The notes: a model not told the origin generated them from the letters alone. A stretch of DNA of 64,000 nucleotides from Hymenobacter artigasi (GCF_012275535.1 NZ_JAAVTK010000003.1:248001-312000), one strand, 5' to 3'. Positions 44,507 to 53,898 are shown, counted from the stretch's first letter. Numbers and translations: made by a program.

Positions 44507-45993
44507 TGCACTGACACTGCGCGCTTCAGCGGCCGCCTGAACGTCCAGTAGCTTTTCCCCTTCGGCTGCATCAGCCAGGCCCGCTTGCTGGCGCGCATAC
44601 TATCCACAAACAGGTAGTGCAGGTCGCTCATCACCGTGCCTTCGGACGCGAAGTAGGAATGGCCCAGGAAGTCCGTCGAAACCCCCGTGGCATCAATCGT
44701 TTCCACGCCGCGCATGAGGAGCATGCCCGGCCCCGCCTGCCCGGCCCGCATGTTCCGGTTGAGGCGTTGCGACAGCTCAAGCGCGCGGTCGTTGCTGGAC
44801 GCGTACAGCGTCACGTTCAGCTTGCCATTGATAACCGGGGCAATTCGGGTCTTGAAATCTGCCACGCTGATGTCTGGGGCCGTGAGCACGATTTCGCGCA
44901 CGTGCCGGTTGCGAAACAGCTGGGGCTCGCGCAGCATCAGGTCTTGCAGGGTGGCCAGCATGATGCGGTTGCCCATGCTGTGGGCAATCAGGTAGATATT
45001 GGTGGCCGAGGATTTTTGCAGGAAGGTGCGCATGAAGGCCTTGAAAGGCTCCACGGACGCCTGGTTCATCTGCTCGTCGAGGCGGTAGGCCAGGCCACTG
45101 CCCTGCGAGGGCCAGCTAAAGAGCACCGGGGCCCCTTTAAAGCCCAAATCATAGGTGAACTGGGCCGTGCGAAACAGGGCAGTCTTAAAATTATTATTGA
45201 AGCCGTGCACGAACACAAAGGCATCCCGATTGGCCGACGCGCTGCTTTTCTGGTTCATCAGCGTTAGCAGGTCAGCCTGCGAAAGCAGTTTAGTGGACTC
45301 CAGAATGAGGTTTTTTGCCGGGTTGGGCTTCCCGATTTCGAAGCCCAGAAAAGTGGCCGGCAGCTCTACCTGGCCCAGCCGATGGTCGCGCGGAATACTA
45401 ACCTGGCAGGTGCCGTATCGGGTAATGGCTTTGGCTTTGCCAAAGCTAATGGCCTTGGGGGTCTTGGGATTTCCGGGCAGCAGGTTCCGGTTGGTGCAAA
45501 AGAAGACGGTGACCATCCGTTTATTTTTCTCCTTTTTTTCCTGTGCCTGTACCATGGCTTGAATAGGGTCCGGAGCGGCCGGTGCCGGCATGCTCGCCAT
45601 AACCCGGATTTCCGGGCAGCCTTTGTTCGAAGCCGGGCCGGGCCGGTCGGGGCAGCGGTCTTGAATATCGGCCACGCCGTCGCCGTCTTGGTCGGGACAG
45701 CCGGCCAGGGCGGGCAAGCCTTTTTCGGTGGGGCAGCGGTCCTGGGCATCGGCCACGCCGTCGCCGTCGGTGTCGAGCGGGCAGCCATTAGCATCTACGG
45801 CCACCCCGGGGGGCGTGTCGGGACATTTGTCCTGGCCCAGGGCCACGCCATCGCCATCGGGGTCACGCTCAAGGGCTTTGCGGGCCATGCGCGGGGCACA
45901 GGCATCCAGCATCAGCAGCAAAACCGTCAGCAGGATTACAACGACGCCAGCTGCTGGCCGGGGCAAAAGAAAAGCGGGGTACCTGTTGAACAT
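44503..45993 (-). CDS. TSP3-repeat DUF900 alpha/beta hydrolase lipoprotein
   Basis: A 496-aa fusion. A signal peptide with lipobox-like LLMLDAC occupies residues 1-32. Three thrombospondin-type-3 calcium-binding repeats follow (DPDGDGVALGQDKCPD, DTDGDGVADAQDRCP, DQDGDGVADIQDRCPD). A short charged linker (AQEKKEKNKRM) leads into an alpha/beta hydrolase of the DUF900 family (about residues 160-450): VTVFFCTNRNL, FVFVHGFNNNFKTAL, nucleophile elbow IAHSMGNRIML, acid near APDISVADF and a late His (GHSYFASEG). The TSP3 stretch is commonly a rigid stalk on outer-membrane proteins. Substrate is unknown. Confidence 0.88.
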   Translation of the reverse strand: MFNRYPAFLLPRPAAGVVVILLTVLLLMLDACAPRMARKALERDPDGDGVALGQDKCPDTPPGVAVDANGCPLDTDGDGVADAQDRCPTEKGLPALAGCPDQDGDGVADIQDRCPDRPGPASNKGCPEIRVMASMPAPAAPDPIQAMVQAQEKKEKNKRMVTVFFCTNRNLLPGNPKTPKAISFGKAKAITRYGTCQVSIPRDHRLGQVELPATFLGFEIGKPNPAKNLILESTKLLSQADLLTLMNQKSSASANRDAFVFVHGFNNNFKTALFRTAQFTYDLGFKGAPVLFSWPSQGSGLAYRLDEQMNQASVEPFKAFMRTFLQKSSATNIYLIAHSMGNRIMLATLQDLMLREPQLFRNRHVREIVLTAPDISVADFKTRIAPVINGKLNVTLYASSNDRALELSQRLNRNMRAGQAGPGMLLMRGVETIDATGVSTDFLGHSYFASEGTVMSDLHYLFVDSMRASKRAWLMQPKGKSYWTFRRPLKRAVSVH

Positions 45994-46244
45994 GATTCTG
46001 CGGATTTACGGCGAATACTTAGCCGAATTTAATTATAGTCAAAATTATATTTATTTCATCAATTATTATTGAAATTGTATGACTTTCGCTATTCCAGAGG
46101 CCTGACCTCCCGGGCAAGACGCACGCATTAAGTGGCTGGCCGGTGCCTGGCACGGCGGACAATTCCATCATAGCAGGGCCGTGGTATGAAAACCATAATA
46201 AGTTGCGCCCAACACCGTACTTTTCCGGTAAAATCGCGCTGCTT
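45994..46244. other. AT-rich divergent spacer
   Basis: A 251-bp spacer between divergent genes with a distinctly AT-rich stretch at about 46019-46080 (tatttatttcatcaattatt). TACTTTTC at 46219-46226 is one base off the -7 consensus, 18 nt upstream of ATG 46245. Confidence 0.45.
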
Positions 46245-47339
46245 ATGACTTTCCGCTTTGTGCTGGCCACGCTATTGGCTGCCTTTTTCTTCGGGCCACC
46301 CAGCCCCGTATGGGCCCAAACGCCCCTGGGTCAGCCCTCGCTCGACGAATCGAAGGTGCAAATCTGGTGCGCCACGGTACGCTTCGTGTACGACGACGCC
46401 GGCCGGCCCAACCTCAAAAGCACTGTGCGCTGCGAAGGGGGCAACCTCGACGCCCTGGCCGCCAGCATCCGGCCCGACAGCCTGCGCGTGTACAGTGTGC
46501 TGTACCAGGCCATTGAAGGCCGGGGCGCAGTTTATCAAGGCAAGAAAGACAACCCCGCCCGGCTGGCAGCCCTCACCAAGGCCATTGTGAGCAAGCTGAA
46601 AAGTTCGCCCGCCCGCCGTAAGGACCCCGCCCGTATGGCCCGGGTAGCAGCCCTTGAAACGGCCCTCACCAACTACGTGGCCTCGGGCACGCCGCTGGGC
46701 GAAGTGGCCGCCGCAATGGCCCCCGAAGCAGCCGATACCGCCGCCACTACACCCGGCGCGCCCGGCCCCGCCGAAGCCGCCGAAGCCCAGGCCGCCGCCG
46801 AGCGCGATGCCGCCGGCACCTCGGCGGTGGCCCTGCCTGCTACCGGTCCGGGCAGCCTCCTTTACCGTTTTGCGGCGCCGCTGGCGCTTATCCTGGGCAT
46901 TCTGAGCCTGGTGCTCTACATCATGCTGCGCGCTACGCTGGGCCAGTGGCGCCGCCAGCAACGCCGCGAAACCCTGGAAGCCAAGCACGCCGCCACTGCC
47001 GCCCAGACCGCCGCCGCCGAAACCAGCGCCGCCGTAGCCGACTCCGTAGCCCGCGTGAAGCGCGCCGAAGCCCTGATTCTCGCGGCGGCCGCGCCCGAGG
47101 CTAACAATGCCCCGGCCACGCCGGTTCTCGACCAGCTCAGCCCTGCCCAGCGCCTGGAAGTGGAGCGCTTGGTGAGCCAGCGCGTGGACGAAGAGCTACG
47201 CTGGCTGCGCGCCAACCTGCCCGAGTTGGTAGCTTCGGCCATCAGCCATGCCCCGGCGGCGCACGATACGGCATCGGCACCCGCAGCCGCTTCCGGCCAG
47301 CCATCCGGCGAAGTAGCAGATGATGTGCAGATGGACTGA
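46245..47339 (+). CDS. Membrane protein of unknown function, Ala-rich
   Basis: A 364-aa protein not recognised by family. A signal peptide (FRFVLATLLAAFFFGPPSPV, cleaved near WAQ) is followed by a compact domain (about 30-130: VQIWCATVRFVYDDAGRPNL). An Ala/Pro-rich linker, one membrane span (about residues 207-228, LALILGILSLVLYIML) and a cytoplasmic coiled-coil region rich in Ala/Glu/Arg (about 235-340) follow. Two Cys residues lie in the periplasmic domain. It could be a small envelope anchor or signal-linking protein; that is a guess. It precedes a prolyl oligopeptidase on the same strand by 71 nt. Confidence 0.6.
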   Translation: MTFRFVLATLLAAFFFGPPSPVWAQTPLGQPSLDESKVQIWCATVRFVYDDAGRPNLKSTVRCEGGNLDALAASIRPDSLRVYSVLYQAIEGRGAVYQGKKDNPARLAALTKAIVSKLKSSPARRKDPARMARVAALETALTNYVASGTPLGEVAAAMAPEAADTAATTPGAPGPAEAAEAQAAAERDAAGTSAVALPATGPGSLLYRFAAPLALILGILSLVLYIMLRATLGQWRRQQRRETLEAKHAATAAQTAAAETSAAVADSVARVKRAEALILAAAAPEANNAPATPVLDQLSPAQRLEVERLVSQRVDEELRWLRANLPELVASAISHAPAAHDTASAPAAASGQPSGEVADDVQMD

Positions 47340-47410
47340 TTTTTAATACGCTTTGTTGTTTCATTCTCTTTTTTCGGCTGGCAACGGCCTTCATCTTTCT
47401 TCCTTGTTTT

Positions 47411-49642
47411 ATGAAAGCTGTCTTACCTCTGGCCGTCCTGCTGGCGGCTGCCACGGCCTGCCGCGCCACGTCTCCACCCGCCTATAATACCCTGCCCAAC
47501 CACCAGGCCCTCACCGAAACCACCGTGCCCGAAACCGGCGAGCCCAGCCGCCGCACCGGCCTGGAACTACCCACTCCCCTGCCCCCCGTGAAATATCCCG
47601 AAACCCGCAAAACCGACTTCACCGACACCTATTTCGGCACCAAGGTAGCCGACCCCTACCGCTGGCTCGAAGCCCTCGACGCCCCCGAAACCAAATCCTG
47701 GGTAACCGCCGAAAACGAGGTAACCTTTGGCTATCTGAAGCAGATTCCGTTCCGCGATAAAATCCGCGAGCGGCTCACCAAAATCTGGAATTACGAGCGG
47801 TTTGGCGTGCCCGAGCAAGTGGGTTCGGAGCTGGTGTTCAGCAAGAACGACGGCCTGCAGAACCAGGCGGTGCTCTACCGCCAGCGCGGCACCGAGGAGC
47901 CGCAAATCCTGCTCGACCCTAACAAGTTCTCGGCCGACGGCACCACCGCCCTGGCCGGCACCGAGTTCAGCAACGACCACCGCTACCTGGCCTACGCCAC
48001 CAGCGGCGGCGGCTCCGACTGGCACAAGGTCCGCATCCTGGACGTGGCCACCAACAAGCTGCTGCCCGAAACCCTGGAATGGGTGAAGGTATCGGGCACG
48101 TCGTGGACCAAAAACGGCTTTTACTACGGCCGCTACGATGCGCCCAAGGCCGGCCAAAATGGCCTTTCGGGCAAAAACGAGTTCCACAAAGTGTACTTCC
48201 ACAAGCTGAACACGCCGCAGAGCGCCGACCAGCTGGTGTACGAAAACCCCAAAATGCCCCTGGGTTTCCGCTTCGCCAACGCCACCGAGGACGAGCGGTT
48301 CCTGGCCCTGACGCTCACCGATGGCAAGGCCGACGGCAACCAGCTGCTGGTGCGCGACCTCGCCGACCCCAAGCAGGCCAAAACCTGGACCACGCTCATT
48401 TCGAGCTACGAATTCAACAGCAACATTATCGGCAATGTGGGCGGCGAGGTGCTGGTGTACACCAACTACAAGGCCCCCAACTACCGCGTCGTCCGCATCG
48501 ACCCGAAGAAACCGGCCGAGGCCAACTGGCATGACGTGCTGCCCGAAAGCAAGAACAAGCTGGAGAGCGTGACGCAGGTGGGTGGCCGTTTGGTGGCTGA
48601 TTATCTGAACGATGCCAGCTCGCAGGTGAAAGTGTATTCGGAGCTGGGCAAGTTTGAGCACGATGTGAAGCTGCCGGCCATCGGCACGGCCAGCGGCTTC
48701 GGCGGCCGGCGCGATGCCAAGTCGGTGTACTACGCCTTCACCTCGTTCACCTACCCCACCACCATCTACAAATACGACCTCGCCACCAACACCAGCACGG
48801 TTTTCCGCGCCCCGAAAGTAGATGTGAACCCGGCCGATTACGTGACGACGCAGGTGTTCTACCCGAGCAAGGACGGTACGAAAATTCCCATGTTCATCAT
48901 CCACAAAAAAGGGGTTGAACTGAACGGCAAGAATCCCACTTACCTCTACGCCTACGGCGGATTTAACATCTCGCTCACGCCGGGCTTCTCGGTGGCACGC
49001 ATGCTGTGGCTGGAAAACGGCGGCGTGCTGGCCATCCCCAACCTGCGCGGCGGCGGCGAATACGGCGAAGCCTGGCACAAAGCCGGCATGACCCCCAACA
49101 AGCAAAACGTGTTCGACGACTTCATTGCCGCCGCCGAGTACCTGAAAACAAACAAGTACACCGACTACGACCACCTCGCCATCGCGGGCGGCTCGAACGG
49201 CGGCCTGCTCGTAGGCGCAACCATGACGCAGCGCCCCGACCTCTGCAAAGTGGCCCTGCCCGCCGTGGGCGTAATGGACATGCTGCGCTACCAGACCTTC
49301 ACCATCGGCTGGAACTGGGCCCCCGAATACGGCACCTCGGCCGACCAGAAGCAGTTTGAGAACCTGCGCAGTTTCTCGCCCCTGCACAACTTGGCCCCGG
49401 CCGTGTACCCCGCCACCCTGATTACCACCGCCGACCACGACGACCGGGTGGTACCCGCCCACTCCTTCAAGTTCGCCGCCGCTCTGCAAGCCGCCAACAC
49501 TGGCCCCAACCCCACCCTCATCCGCGTGGATGTGAACGCCGGCCACGGCGCGGGCAAAAGCACCAAGCTGCAAATCGACGAGTGGGCCGACGTGTGGAGC
49601 TTCTGCTACGCCAACATGGGCGTGACGCCGGAGGTGAAATAA
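47411..49642 (+). CDS. Prolyl oligopeptidase family lipoprotein peptidase (S9A)
   Basis: A 743-aa periplasmic or surface-anchored serine peptidase. Signal with lipobox LLAAATAC. The N-terminal portion FTDTYFGTKVADPYRWLEAL is the S9A opening; a seven-bladed propeller follows (about 120-440) and then the hydrolase domain with YAYGGFNISLTPGFS, NLRGGGEYGEAWHKAG, the nucleophile GGSNGGLLVG, the acid near ITTADHDDRVVPAHS and the catalytic His in NAGHGAGKS. It cleaves short peptides after proline. Length is typical for the lipoprotein form. Confidence 0.94.
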   Translation: MKAVLPLAVLLAAATACRATSPPAYNTLPNHQALTETTVPETGEPSRRTGLELPTPLPPVKYPETRKTDFTDTYFGTKVADPYRWLEALDAPETKSWVTAENEVTFGYLKQIPFRDKIRERLTKIWNYERFGVPEQVGSELVFSKNDGLQNQAVLYRQRGTEEPQILLDPNKFSADGTTALAGTEFSNDHRYLAYATSGGGSDWHKVRILDVATNKLLPETLEWVKVSGTSWTKNGFYYGRYDAPKAGQNGLSGKNEFHKVYFHKLNTPQSADQLVYENPKMPLGFRFANATEDERFLALTLTDGKADGNQLLVRDLADPKQAKTWTTLISSYEFNSNIIGNVGGEVLVYTNYKAPNYRVVRIDPKKPAEANWHDVLPESKNKLESVTQVGGRLVADYLNDASSQVKVYSELGKFEHDVKLPAIGTASGFGGRRDAKSVYYAFTSFTYPTTIYKYDLATNTSTVFRAPKVDVNPADYVTTQVFYPSKDGTKIPMFIIHKKGVELNGKNPTYLYAYGGFNISLTPGFSVARMLWLENGGVLAIPNLRGGGEYGEAWHKAGMTPNKQNVFDDFIAAAEYLKTNKYTDYDHLAIAGGSNGGLLVGATMTQRPDLCKVALPAVGVMDMLRYQTFTIGWNWAPEYGTSADQKQFENLRSFSPLHNLAPAVYPATLITTADHDDRVVPAHSFKFAAALQAANTGPNPTLIRVDVNAGHGAGKSTKLQIDEWADVWSFCYANMGVTPEVK

Positions 49643-49660
49643 TTACCGTGTAGGAAAACC

Positions 49661-49688
49661 AGCCCCGGTGCTTCAGGCATCGGGGCTT
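49661..49688 (+). terminator. Terminator after the prolyl oligopeptidase gene
   Basis: A hairpin agccccggtgc/gcatcggggct followed by a T-tract, 18 nt after the stop. Confidence 0.8.
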
Positions 49689-49719
49689 TTTTCATTCCTT
49701 AATCAACCCAAATTATTTT

Positions 49720-50748
49720 ATGCAAATAGGCATCAGCTCTTTCGGCGAAGTCGCCCCCGCCCACGTAGCCGGCCAGGACCACGCCGCCGCCCAACGCATG
49801 CAGGAACTCCTGGCCATGGGCAAGCTGGCCGATGAAACCGGCCTCGACGTAATGGCCCTCGGCGAGCACCACCGGCCCGACTTCATCATCTCCGCGCCCG
49901 AAATCATCCTGGCGGCCATCGCGGCCATCACCAAGCGCATTCGCCTGAGCAGCGCCGTCACCGTTCTCAGCTCGGCAGACCCCGTGCGCACCTTCCAGAA
50001 TTTCGCCACGCTGGACCTCATTTCCAACGGCCGGGCCGAGATTATTGCCGGGCGCGGCTCCTTTATCGAGTCGTTCCCACTCTTCGGGCAGGACCTGAAA
50101 GACTACGACGCCTTGTTCCTTGAAAAGCTCCAGCTGCTGCTCAAAATCAATGAAAACGAAGTGGTGACCTGGCAGGGCAAGCACCGCGCTTCCATCGATG
50201 CCAAGGGCGTATACCCGCGCCCCGCCCAAGCCAGGATTCCCGTCTGGATTGGGGTGGGCGGCACGCCCGCGTCCGTCATTCGGGCCGGGCAGCTGGGGCT
50301 GCCGCTCACCATTGCCATTCTCGGCGGTGCACCCGCGCAGTACGTGCCGTTTGCCGAGCTCTACCGCGAATCGGCCCAGAAAGCCGGCCACGACGTGGCC
50401 GCGCTCCAACTCGCCATCAACTGCCACCTGCACCTCGCCGATACCGCCGAGCAGGCCCGCGACGAATTCTTCCCGCCCTACTCGCAGCTCATGAACCGCA
50501 TCGGCCGCGAGCGCGGCTGGTCGCCCATGGACCGCCGCCATTTCGACTACCTATGTGGCCCACAAGGCCCGCTGCTGGTGGGCAGCCCCGAGGATATCAT
50601 CGCCAAGCTGCTCTACCAGCGCCAGTTGTTCAACAACACCCGGTTCCTGGCGCAACTCGTCATCGAAGGCATTTCGCACCAAAGCGTGCTGCGCTCCATC
50701 GAGCTCCTGGGCACGCAGGTAGCCCCGGCCATCCAGACCACGGATTAG
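49720..50748 (+). CDS. LLM class flavin-dependent oxidoreductase
   Basis: A 342-aa bacterial-luciferase-like TIM-barrel enzyme using FMN or F420. Family motifs: LDVMALGEHHRPDFIISAPE, IRLSSAVTVLSSADPVR, NGRAEIIAGRGSFIESF and IPVWIGVGGTPASVIRAG. The EHH motif near residue 50 is typical of the FMN-dependent alkanal-type members. Substrate is unknown. Its last codons and stop lie inside the left arm of a long inverted repeat shared with ahcY. Confidence 0.9.
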   Translation: MQIGISSFGEVAPAHVAGQDHAAAQRMQELLAMGKLADETGLDVMALGEHHRPDFIISAPEIILAAIAAITKRIRLSSAVTVLSSADPVRTFQNFATLDLISNGRAEIIAGRGSFIESFPLFGQDLKDYDALFLEKLQLLLKINENEVVTWQGKHRASIDAKGVYPRPAQARIPVWIGVGGTPASVIRAGQLGLPLTIAILGGAPAQYVPFAELYRESAQKAGHDVAALQLAINCHLHLADTAEQARDEFFPPYSQLMNRIGRERGWSPMDRRHFDYLCGPQGPLLVGSPEDIIAKLLYQRQLFNNTRFLAQLVIEGISHQSVLRSIELLGTQVAPAIQTTD

Positions 50749-50936
50749 CACGGATTTTAGCGGATTTTACGGATTTTGTAGTCGGCGCTCGTGCCACGCA
50801 TTGGCCCTCTCGCCTACCAACAGAAAAAGGCCACTCCTGGGAGTGGCCTTTTTGTTATTATACACAGCGTAAGCAGAAAATAGCGTCAACTACAAAATCC
50901 GTGAAATCCGCTAAAATCCGTGCTAATCCGTGGTCT
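50735..50936. repeat. 47-bp inverted repeat spanning two convergent gene ends
   Basis: Left arm 50735-50781 (agaccacggattagcacgga and onward) and right arm 50890-50936 are reverse complements with only one or two differences. The left arm covers the end of the LLM gene and the right arm runs into the ahcY stop codon. A separate terminator (50824-50853) sits in the loop. The arms contain repeated acggatt units. Confidence 0.9.
50824..50853. terminator. Bidirectional terminator nested inside the long inverted repeat
   Basis: A perfect stem aaaaaggccactcc / ggagtggccttttt serving the convergent LLM and ahcY genes. Confidence 0.88.
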
Positions 50937-52254
50937 AGTAGCGGTACAAATCCGATTTGAACGGACCTTCTACCGGCACTTTAATGTAGTCGGCCTGCTT
51001 GGCGGTCAACTCGTCCAGCTCCACGCCGATTTTGGCGAGGTGCAGGCGGGCCACCTTCTCATCGAGGTGCTTGGGCAGGGTGTACACCTGGTTTTCGTAC
51101 TGGTTGCCACGCTCCCACAGCTCCAGTTGGGCCAGCGTCTGGTTGGTGAACGAGTTCGACATCACGAACGAAGGGTGGCCGGTGGCGCAGCCCAGGTTCA
51201 CGAGGCGGCCTTCGGCGAGGATAATTACCTCTTTGCCTTCGATGGTGTAGATGTCAACCTGAGGCTTCACCGTGTCCTTGGTGTGGCCGTAGTTGCCGTT
51301 CAGCCACGCCATGTCAATCTCATCATCGAAGTGACCGATGTTGCAGACAATCGCCTTGTCCTTCAGCGAGCGGAAATGCTGCTCGGTCAGGATGTCGCAG
51401 TTGCCAGTAGCCGTCACTACGATATCGGCTTGCTTCACAGCATCAGCCAGTTTCTTCACAGCGTAGCCATCCATAGCCGCCTGCAGCGCGCAGATGGGGT
51501 CAATTTCGGTCACGATAACGCGGGCACCCGCGCCGCTCAACGAAGCAGCCGTGCCTTTTCCTACGTCGCCGTAGCCGGCCACTACCGCCACTTTGCCGGC
51601 CATCATCACATCGGTTGCCCGGCGGATAGCGTCCACAGCCGACTCTTTGCAGCCGTACTTGTTGTCAAATTTCGATTTCGTTACCGAGTCGTTTACGTTG
51701 ATGGCGGGGAAGGACAGCGTGCCATTCTTCACGCGCTCGTACAGGCGCAGCACACCAGTCGTCGTCTCTTCCGAAACACCTTTGATGCCAGCGGCCAGCT
51801 CGGGGTAGCGGTCCAGCACCATGTTGGTGAGGTCGCCACCGTCGTCCAGAATCATGTTCAGCGGCTGACGGTCTTCGCCGAAAAACAGCGTTTGCTCGAT
51901 GCACCAGTCGAACGACTCCTCGTCCATGCCCTTCCAGGCGTATACCGGGATGCCGGCGGCAGCAATGGCCGCAGCAGCGTGGTCCTGGGTCGAGAAGATG
52001 TTGCACGACGACCACGTTACCTCAGCACCCAGTGCTTTCAGGGTCTCGATGAGCACGGCCGTTTGGATGGTCATGTGCAGGCAGCCGGCAATGCGCGCGC
52101 CCTTGAAGGGCTGCGCCGCGCCAAACTCCTCGCGCAGGCTCATCAAACCGGGCATTTCGGCTTCGGCGAGGCGGATTTCCTTACGGCCCCACTCGGCCAG
52201 GCTCATGTCTTTTACTTTGTACGGAACGTACGTCTTCGTCGTGGTTTCCACCAT
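50935..52254 (-). CDS. ahcY: Adenosylhomocysteinase (S-adenosylhomocysteine hydrolase)
   Basis: A 439-aa NAD-dependent enzyme that cleaves S-adenosylhomocysteine to adenosine and homocysteine, clearing the product of SAM methylations. Signatures: [58 protein letters not shown] motif [20 protein letters not shown] and GHFDDEID. The C-terminal end is KSDLYRY, as in the family. Start ATG 52254; the longer upstream frame is not used because the -7 box lies in it. metK (SAM synthesis) lies 4 kb away. The family is cytosolic and tetrameric. Confidence 0.97.
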   Translation of the reverse strand: MVETTTKTYVPYKVKDMSLAEWGRKEIRLAEAEMPGLMSLREEFGAAQPFKGARIAGCLHMTIQTAVLIETLKALGAEVTWSSCNIFSTQDHAAAAIAAAGIPVYAWKGMDEESFDWCIEQTLFFGEDRQPLNMILDDGGDLTNMVLDRYPELAAGIKGVSEETTTGVLRLYERVKNGTLSFPAINVNDSVTKSKFDNKYGCKESAVDAIRRATDVMMAGKVAVVAGYGDVGKGTAASLSGAGARVIVTEIDPICALQAAMDGYAVKKLADAVKQADIVVTATGNCDILTEQHFRSLKDKAIVCNIGHFDDEIDMAWLNGNYGHTKDTVKPQVDIYTIEGKEVIILAEGRLVNLGCATGHPSFVMSNSFTNQTLAQLELWERGNQYENQVYTLPKHLDEKVARLHLAKIGVELDELTAKQADYIKVPVEGPFKSDLYRY

Positions 52255-52289
52255 GATACGGTTTAATTTATTGTGTGGCGATTCAACTA

Positions 52290-52297
52290 CAAAGATA
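52290..52297 (-). promoter_or_regulatory. -7 element for ahcY
   Basis: Minus-strand TATCTTTG, exact TAnnTTTG, 35 nt upstream of the ahcY ATG. Confidence 0.78.
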
Positions 52298-52321
52298 CTG
52301 ATTTTGTTCACCTCAGCCCAC

Positions 52322-52351
52322 AAAAAAGCCCGCGCCGGTTGGGCGCGGGCT
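52322..52351 (-). terminator. Terminator after the DUF4397 gene
   Basis: A hairpin gagcccgcgccc/gggcgcgggctttttt on the minus strand with a T-tract, just upstream of the ahcY promoter, isolating it from DUF4397 readthrough. Confidence 0.82.
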
Positions 52352-52383
52352 CGTAGCATGGCAAAAGCCACGACTATATCAGG

Positions 52384-53133
52384 TTAATTATTTTGCGAAA
52401 CGAAAGCTTTGAGCTTCTGGTCGTTGTTCAGACTACCATTGGTGCCGCTCACCAGTACGGTGTAGCTTTTGCCGGCCTCGTAGTTTTTGGTGCCCGTGCC
52501 TGCGCCCGAGCCATCACCTACCTGGGCGATGGTGGTACCATTGGCATCAAGAATGGAGAGTCCGTAAGTGCCAGCCGTAACGTTCACGAACGGCGAAGCC
52601 ACGCTGGCCCCTACGTTGGCTACTACATCGGCCACAACTGGCCCGCTTACCGTAGTCGTAATTTGCGACAGACGAATGGGATTGGTAACGCTCTGCCCAA
52701 GGTTGATAACCCGGATACGGGTTTTGGTGGCATCCGTAATGGTCAGGTCATCGGGGAAGAGCAAGCCGCCCACCACCGAGGAAGACTGCGCGGGCGCAGC
52801 TACAAACGTGTAGTTTTTGTCTTTATCAAGTGCGAGCGACTGCGAAAAAGCAGGCTGCCCGCCCGCCGTCACCTGCAAAGGCCGCGCACCGGTCTGGATG
52901 GTCTGGTAGCTCCCGCTGCTGGCGCCGTAAGCCAGCGAAGCTTTCTCTGAATTATCAATCAGGAACTTCAGCGTGGTGGGCGCAACGTGGGAGGCAGCGT
53001 TGATGAATACAATTTTTCCGGTATCCACAGCGGGGGTCGGCGCGGGCGTATCGCTCTTGCTGCACGCGGCCAGCAGCAGCGTAGCCGGCAAAATGGCCTG
53101 AACGGCGCGGCGAAATATGAGGGATGTTTTCAT
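52384..53133 (-). CDS. DUF4397 domain lipoprotein
   Basis: A 249-aa surface lipoprotein. Start ATG 53133 gives a signal peptide and lipobox (LLLAAC) followed by SKSDTPAPTPAVDTG. The mature part is a DUF4397 beta-rich repeat region: IVFINAASHVAPTTLKFLID, KTRIRVINLGQSVTNPIRLS and FVNVTAGTYGLSILDANGTT. Many Bacteroidota secreted proteins carry this module; it is thought to be structural or adhesive. No sorting domain is seen. Confidence 0.85.
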   Translation of the reverse strand: MKTSLIFRRAVQAILPATLLLAACSKSDTPAPTPAVDTGKIVFINAASHVAPTTLKFLIDNSEKASLAYGASSGSYQTIQTGARPLQVTAGGQPAFSQSLALDKDKNYTFVAAPAQSSSVVGGLLFPDDLTITDATKTRIRVINLGQSVTNPIRLSQITTTVSGPVVADVVANVGASVASPFVNVTAGTYGLSILDANGTTIAQVGDGSGAGTGTKNYEAGKSYTVLVSGTNGSLNNDQKLKAFVSQNN

Positions 53134-53273
53134 GAAATAGTCGGTTGGATGGTGAAGCATGCGGCTGAGAGGGTAATTAGCCGTTTCGGCCTGAACGTGT
53201 GACACCCCGGGTTTGTTGGGCTGACGGCCATAAAATATTGCGGCACTGGTTTTTTCAGCCCTCTAAGCATCAT

Positions 53274-53281
53274 TATATTTG
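53274..53281 (+). promoter_or_regulatory. -7 element for the 203-aa gene
   Basis: TATATTTG fits TAnnTTTG and ends 5 nt before ATG 53287, implying a leaderless transcript. Confidence 0.7.
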
Positions 53282-53286
53282 TTACT

Positions 53287-53898
53287 ATGCACGAAATCAA
53301 CCAGCTGCGCCCAGTTAATTGGCAGCTCCGTGGCGCAGCCACTATTATCCTATCCGTTAGCCTATTAGCTCCTATTTTGGCCCAGCAAACCCCTGGCAGC
53401 GTTCGCCTACTACCCGAAGATGAGGCCCGTGGCCTGGGTGGTCCCCAGCACAATTTTGATTTCCTTGCCCCCGGGGCCAGCGGCGACAATTACCAGACGG
53501 CCGGCTTCTTCGGCCAAAAGCTCCGCCCCTACCTGACCGGCAATACCGCCGCCCTGGCCCACCTCAACGAATACCGCCGCCAGAAGACTTTTTTTCTGAT
53601 TGACCGCCTCGTGGCCGTCGGGTCATTCAGTCTCTATGGCGAGCAGATTCTGGGCAACGGCGACCGGCAATACTTCAACTCGACGCAGCAGATTGCCGTT
53701 GGGGTATTCGTTACCAGCCTGCTGGCCACGGTTTTCATCAACCGCAACACCAACTCGCACCTGCAGCGGGCGGTCAAATCCTATAATAACGATGTAGTTC
53801 ACGGCGGCATCTGGCAGCGCCTGCAGCCGGCTGCCATGGGCTTTGCGGCCGCGCCCACCGGCCAGCCGCTGCTTTCGTTGCGCTGGGCGTTGCGCTAA
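53287..53898 (+). CDS. Hypothetical secreted or membrane protein
   Basis: A 203-aa protein with a probable signal peptide (residues about 15-32, AATIILSVSLLAPILAQ) and a second hydrophobic stretch near residues 134-155 (IAVGVFVTSLLATVFI). Between them is KTFFLIDRLVAVGSFSLYG. No family is recognised; the small size and pattern suggest an envelope protein with one or two membrane segments. It sits 30 nt before a methyltransferase gene on the same strand and probably shares its transcript. Confidence 0.62.
   Translation: MHEINQLRPVNWQLRGAATIILSVSLLAPILAQQTPGSVRLLPEDEARGLGGPQHNFDFLAPGASGDNYQTAGFFGQKLRPYLTGNTAALAHLNEYRRQKTFFLIDRLVAVGSFSLYGEQILGNGDRQYFNSTQQIAVGVFVTSLLATVFINRNTNSHLQRAVKSYNNDVVHGGIWQRLQPAAMGFAAAPTGQPLLSLRWALR

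Noticed and set aside
46019..46270. Minus-strand 83-codon frame in the AT-rich spacer
   Set aside because: No family pattern, overlaps the next gene's start, and ends in AT-rich low-complexity residues.
47567..49573. Long minus-strand open frame opposite the prolyl oligopeptidase (668 codons)
   Set aside because: Shadow of a gene with a complete catalytic triad; translation is Val/Gly/His-rich without domains.
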